Positions 14,059-15,172 of a stretch of 15,172 bases of DNA are shown piece after piece. Below the pieces are notes generated by a model. It had not been told where the DNA came from and ran no database searches. It saw only the letters and a list, made by a program, of their open reading frames with translations. This DNA comes from CAVBBU01 sp963593765 (GTDB lineage Bacteria > Bacillota > Clostridia > Lachnospirales > Lachnospiraceae). The DNA lies in the NCBI GenBank assembly GCA_963593765.1, contig CAVBBU010000045.1, forward strand, positions 1-15,172, in the 5' to 3' direction. The translations under genes were made by a program, and so were the position numbers. Each line of letters begins with the position of its first letter. Position 1 is the first letter of the stretch.

Positions 14059-15172
14059 ATGGGACTTATATGTATGATTTTTCCAGCGATAGTTTTTTGC
14101 CTATTAAGAGAAAAACTAGTAGCTAATAAGAACACTAATAAAAAGGAATGTATAATTAGCTATGCGTTAGAATTTGCTTGTGGCTATGCACTCATTAATA
14201 CAGTGGTTGTAGTAATAAGAATGTTTCATTCTAAGGTATATGATGGTGGTATATTTGAAGCATTAAATAATTCATCACTTTTTGCTATAAAATATCTTGC
14301 ACTAGGGCTTGTATTTGCAATTACTCTACCATTTCTCGAAAAGCTTATAAGGGCAGTAGCACCCTCTAGTTTAAGGCTTAGCCTTAATCCTGTTAAGCTA
14401 TCAGATAGAGCAAAGGCTATAATCGTTATTTCATATGCATTTGTAATGACTTTACATCATTTTATTAGAATTTTTGATAATGCTGCTTGGTATGATGAAG
14501 CCACAGCCATACTGTATGCTCGTTCTGACACATTTTTGGGGGTACTACGACTAGTTATGAAGGTTGGACATGTACCATTTCATTATGTGTTTATATGGCT
14601 TTGCTGCAAGCTGTTTGGCGAGTCAGGGCTGGTATATCATCTGTCGGGATTTATTCCATATGTAATTACTGTGATTATTATGGTTACAGTAGTTAGAAAG
14701 TGGTTTGGTAATAAGGCTACAATTATTTTAATAACCTTTAGTACCTTGCTTGGTTGTGCTGTAACGTATAACCTTGAGATAAGAATGTATACCTGGTGTC
14801 AGCTGTTTACATTTCTTGCATATTTAATGGCATATGGTATATATAAAACTGGCAAGAATAAATATTATATTCTTATGACATTGTTTTCAGTAGGGGCAAT
14901 TTATAGCCATTATTATGCATTGTCAAGCACGGGTCTGATATATGCAGTGATGCTTATATATTTTCTTTTTGCGAACAGAAAGCAGACAATAAAGGTATTC
15001 CTATCAGGAATTTCAGTACTTGTTTTATTTGCACCATGGGTTATAGGCAGTTTAATTATGAAGGGTAATGTAGTACGTAACTGGAATATACAAGGCTATT
15101 CATGGTATGACTGCTTTGAATTTGTATTTCATTCGAAATATTCAATGCTTCTACTAGCATGCTTTCTTGTTG
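14059..15172 (+). CDS. GT-C type membrane glycosyltransferase (ArnT/PMT-like), partial at window end
   Basis: An open frame of 371 codons runs off the end of the window without a stop. The ATG at 14059 follows AGAGGGG (14044-14050) at eight bases. The protein is rich in membrane helices. GT-C features are clear: after a helix at about 119-139 comes NAAWYDEATAI (141-151) with the acidic pair D146-E147 expected in the first outer loop, then GHVPFHYVFIWLCCKLFG (170-187) and NLEIRMYTW (238-246). These match the DE, G-H-P-P-x-Y and S-Q-E-A-R-M-Y patterns of enzymes using polyprenyl-phosphate sugars (GT39/GT83-like). Unusually, the core is preceded by about 115 residues with three further helices. 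It starts 99 bases after the acyltransferase gene. It could use a donor made by the GT2 enzyme upstream. Acceptor (protein, lipid or glycan) cannot be determined. Confidence 0.85.
   Translation, partial: MGLICMIFPAIVFCLLREKLVANKNTNKKECIISYALEFACGYALINTVVVVIRMFHSKVYDGGIFEALNNSSLFAIKYLALGLVFAITLPFLEKLIRAVAPSSLRLSLNPVKLSDRAKAIIVISYAFVMTLHHFIRIFDNAAWYDEATAILYARSDTFLGVLRLVMKVGHVPFHYVFIWLCCKLFGESGLVYHLSGFIPYVITVIIMVTVVRKWFGNKATIILITFSTLLGCAVTYNLEIRMYTWCQLFTFLAYLMAYGIYKTGKNKYYILMTLFSVGAIYSHYYALSSTGLIYAVMLIYFLFANRKQTIKVFLSGISVLVLFAPWVIGSLIMKGNVVRNWNIQGYSWYDCFEFVFHSKYSMLLLACFLV

Noticed and set aside
144..15172. Anti-phage, toxin-antitoxin or mobile-element system
   Set aside because: Every long frame matches a housekeeping or envelope family. 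There are no transposase, integrase, nuclease or reverse transcriptase motifs, and no arrays of repeats. The AAA+ gene alone is not evidence of a defence system.

Overview
The window looks like chromosomal DNA of a low-GC Gram-positive anaerobe, most likely class Clostridia and possibly Lachnospiraceae. The clues are A+T-rich genes with heavy ATA (Ile) and AGA (Arg) codon use, AGGAGG-type ribosome binding sites, a fused chorismate mutase/prephenate dehydratase, and a Ppx homologue of a divergent type that I associate with Clostridia. The family placement is inference. All ten supported genes are on the + strand. No rRNA, tRNA, insertion sequence, CRISPR array, integrase or phage gene was seen.

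Layout. (1) 1-143: upstream region with a near-consensus sigma-A promoter and, in front of it, two 9-bp direct repeats one helical turn apart. (2) 144-2738: clpB, the disaggregase, closed by a hairpin terminator at about 2769-2798. (3) 2863-11216: a tightly packed run of six genes (gaps of 4-12 bases): cardiolipin synthase (cls), lysophosphatidate-type acyltransferase (plsC), pheA, a DUF815 AAA+ ATPase, an exopolyphosphatase-like protein (ppx) and polyphosphate kinase (ppk). Two genes make or remodel phospholipid and two handle polyphosphate. pheA and the AAA+ protein sit between them. (4) 11217-11420: a 204-base gap without a convincing gene. (5) 11421-15172: a cell-envelope group of a DPM1-like GT2 glycosyltransferase, a membrane O-acyltransferase (acyltransferase-3 family) with an extracytoplasmic N-terminal domain, and a GT-C type membrane glycosyltransferase cut by the window end. 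A plausible division of labour is that the GT2 enzyme loads a sugar onto polyprenyl phosphate, the GT-C enzyme transfers it outside the membrane, and the acyltransferase decorates the glycan.

The observations most worth checking are: the Ppx homologue departs from the classical catalytic signature in every motif I can locate, while sitting between an uncharacterised AAA+ ATPase and ppk; a run of eight G residues inside the acyltransferase gene, where gain or loss of one base gives an immediate stop (possible ON/OFF switch); Pho-box-like direct repeats upstream of clpB; and a roughly 115-residue membrane extension on the GT-C enzyme. I did not find a clearly new multi-gene system. Most of the window is recognisable housekeeping and envelope genes.
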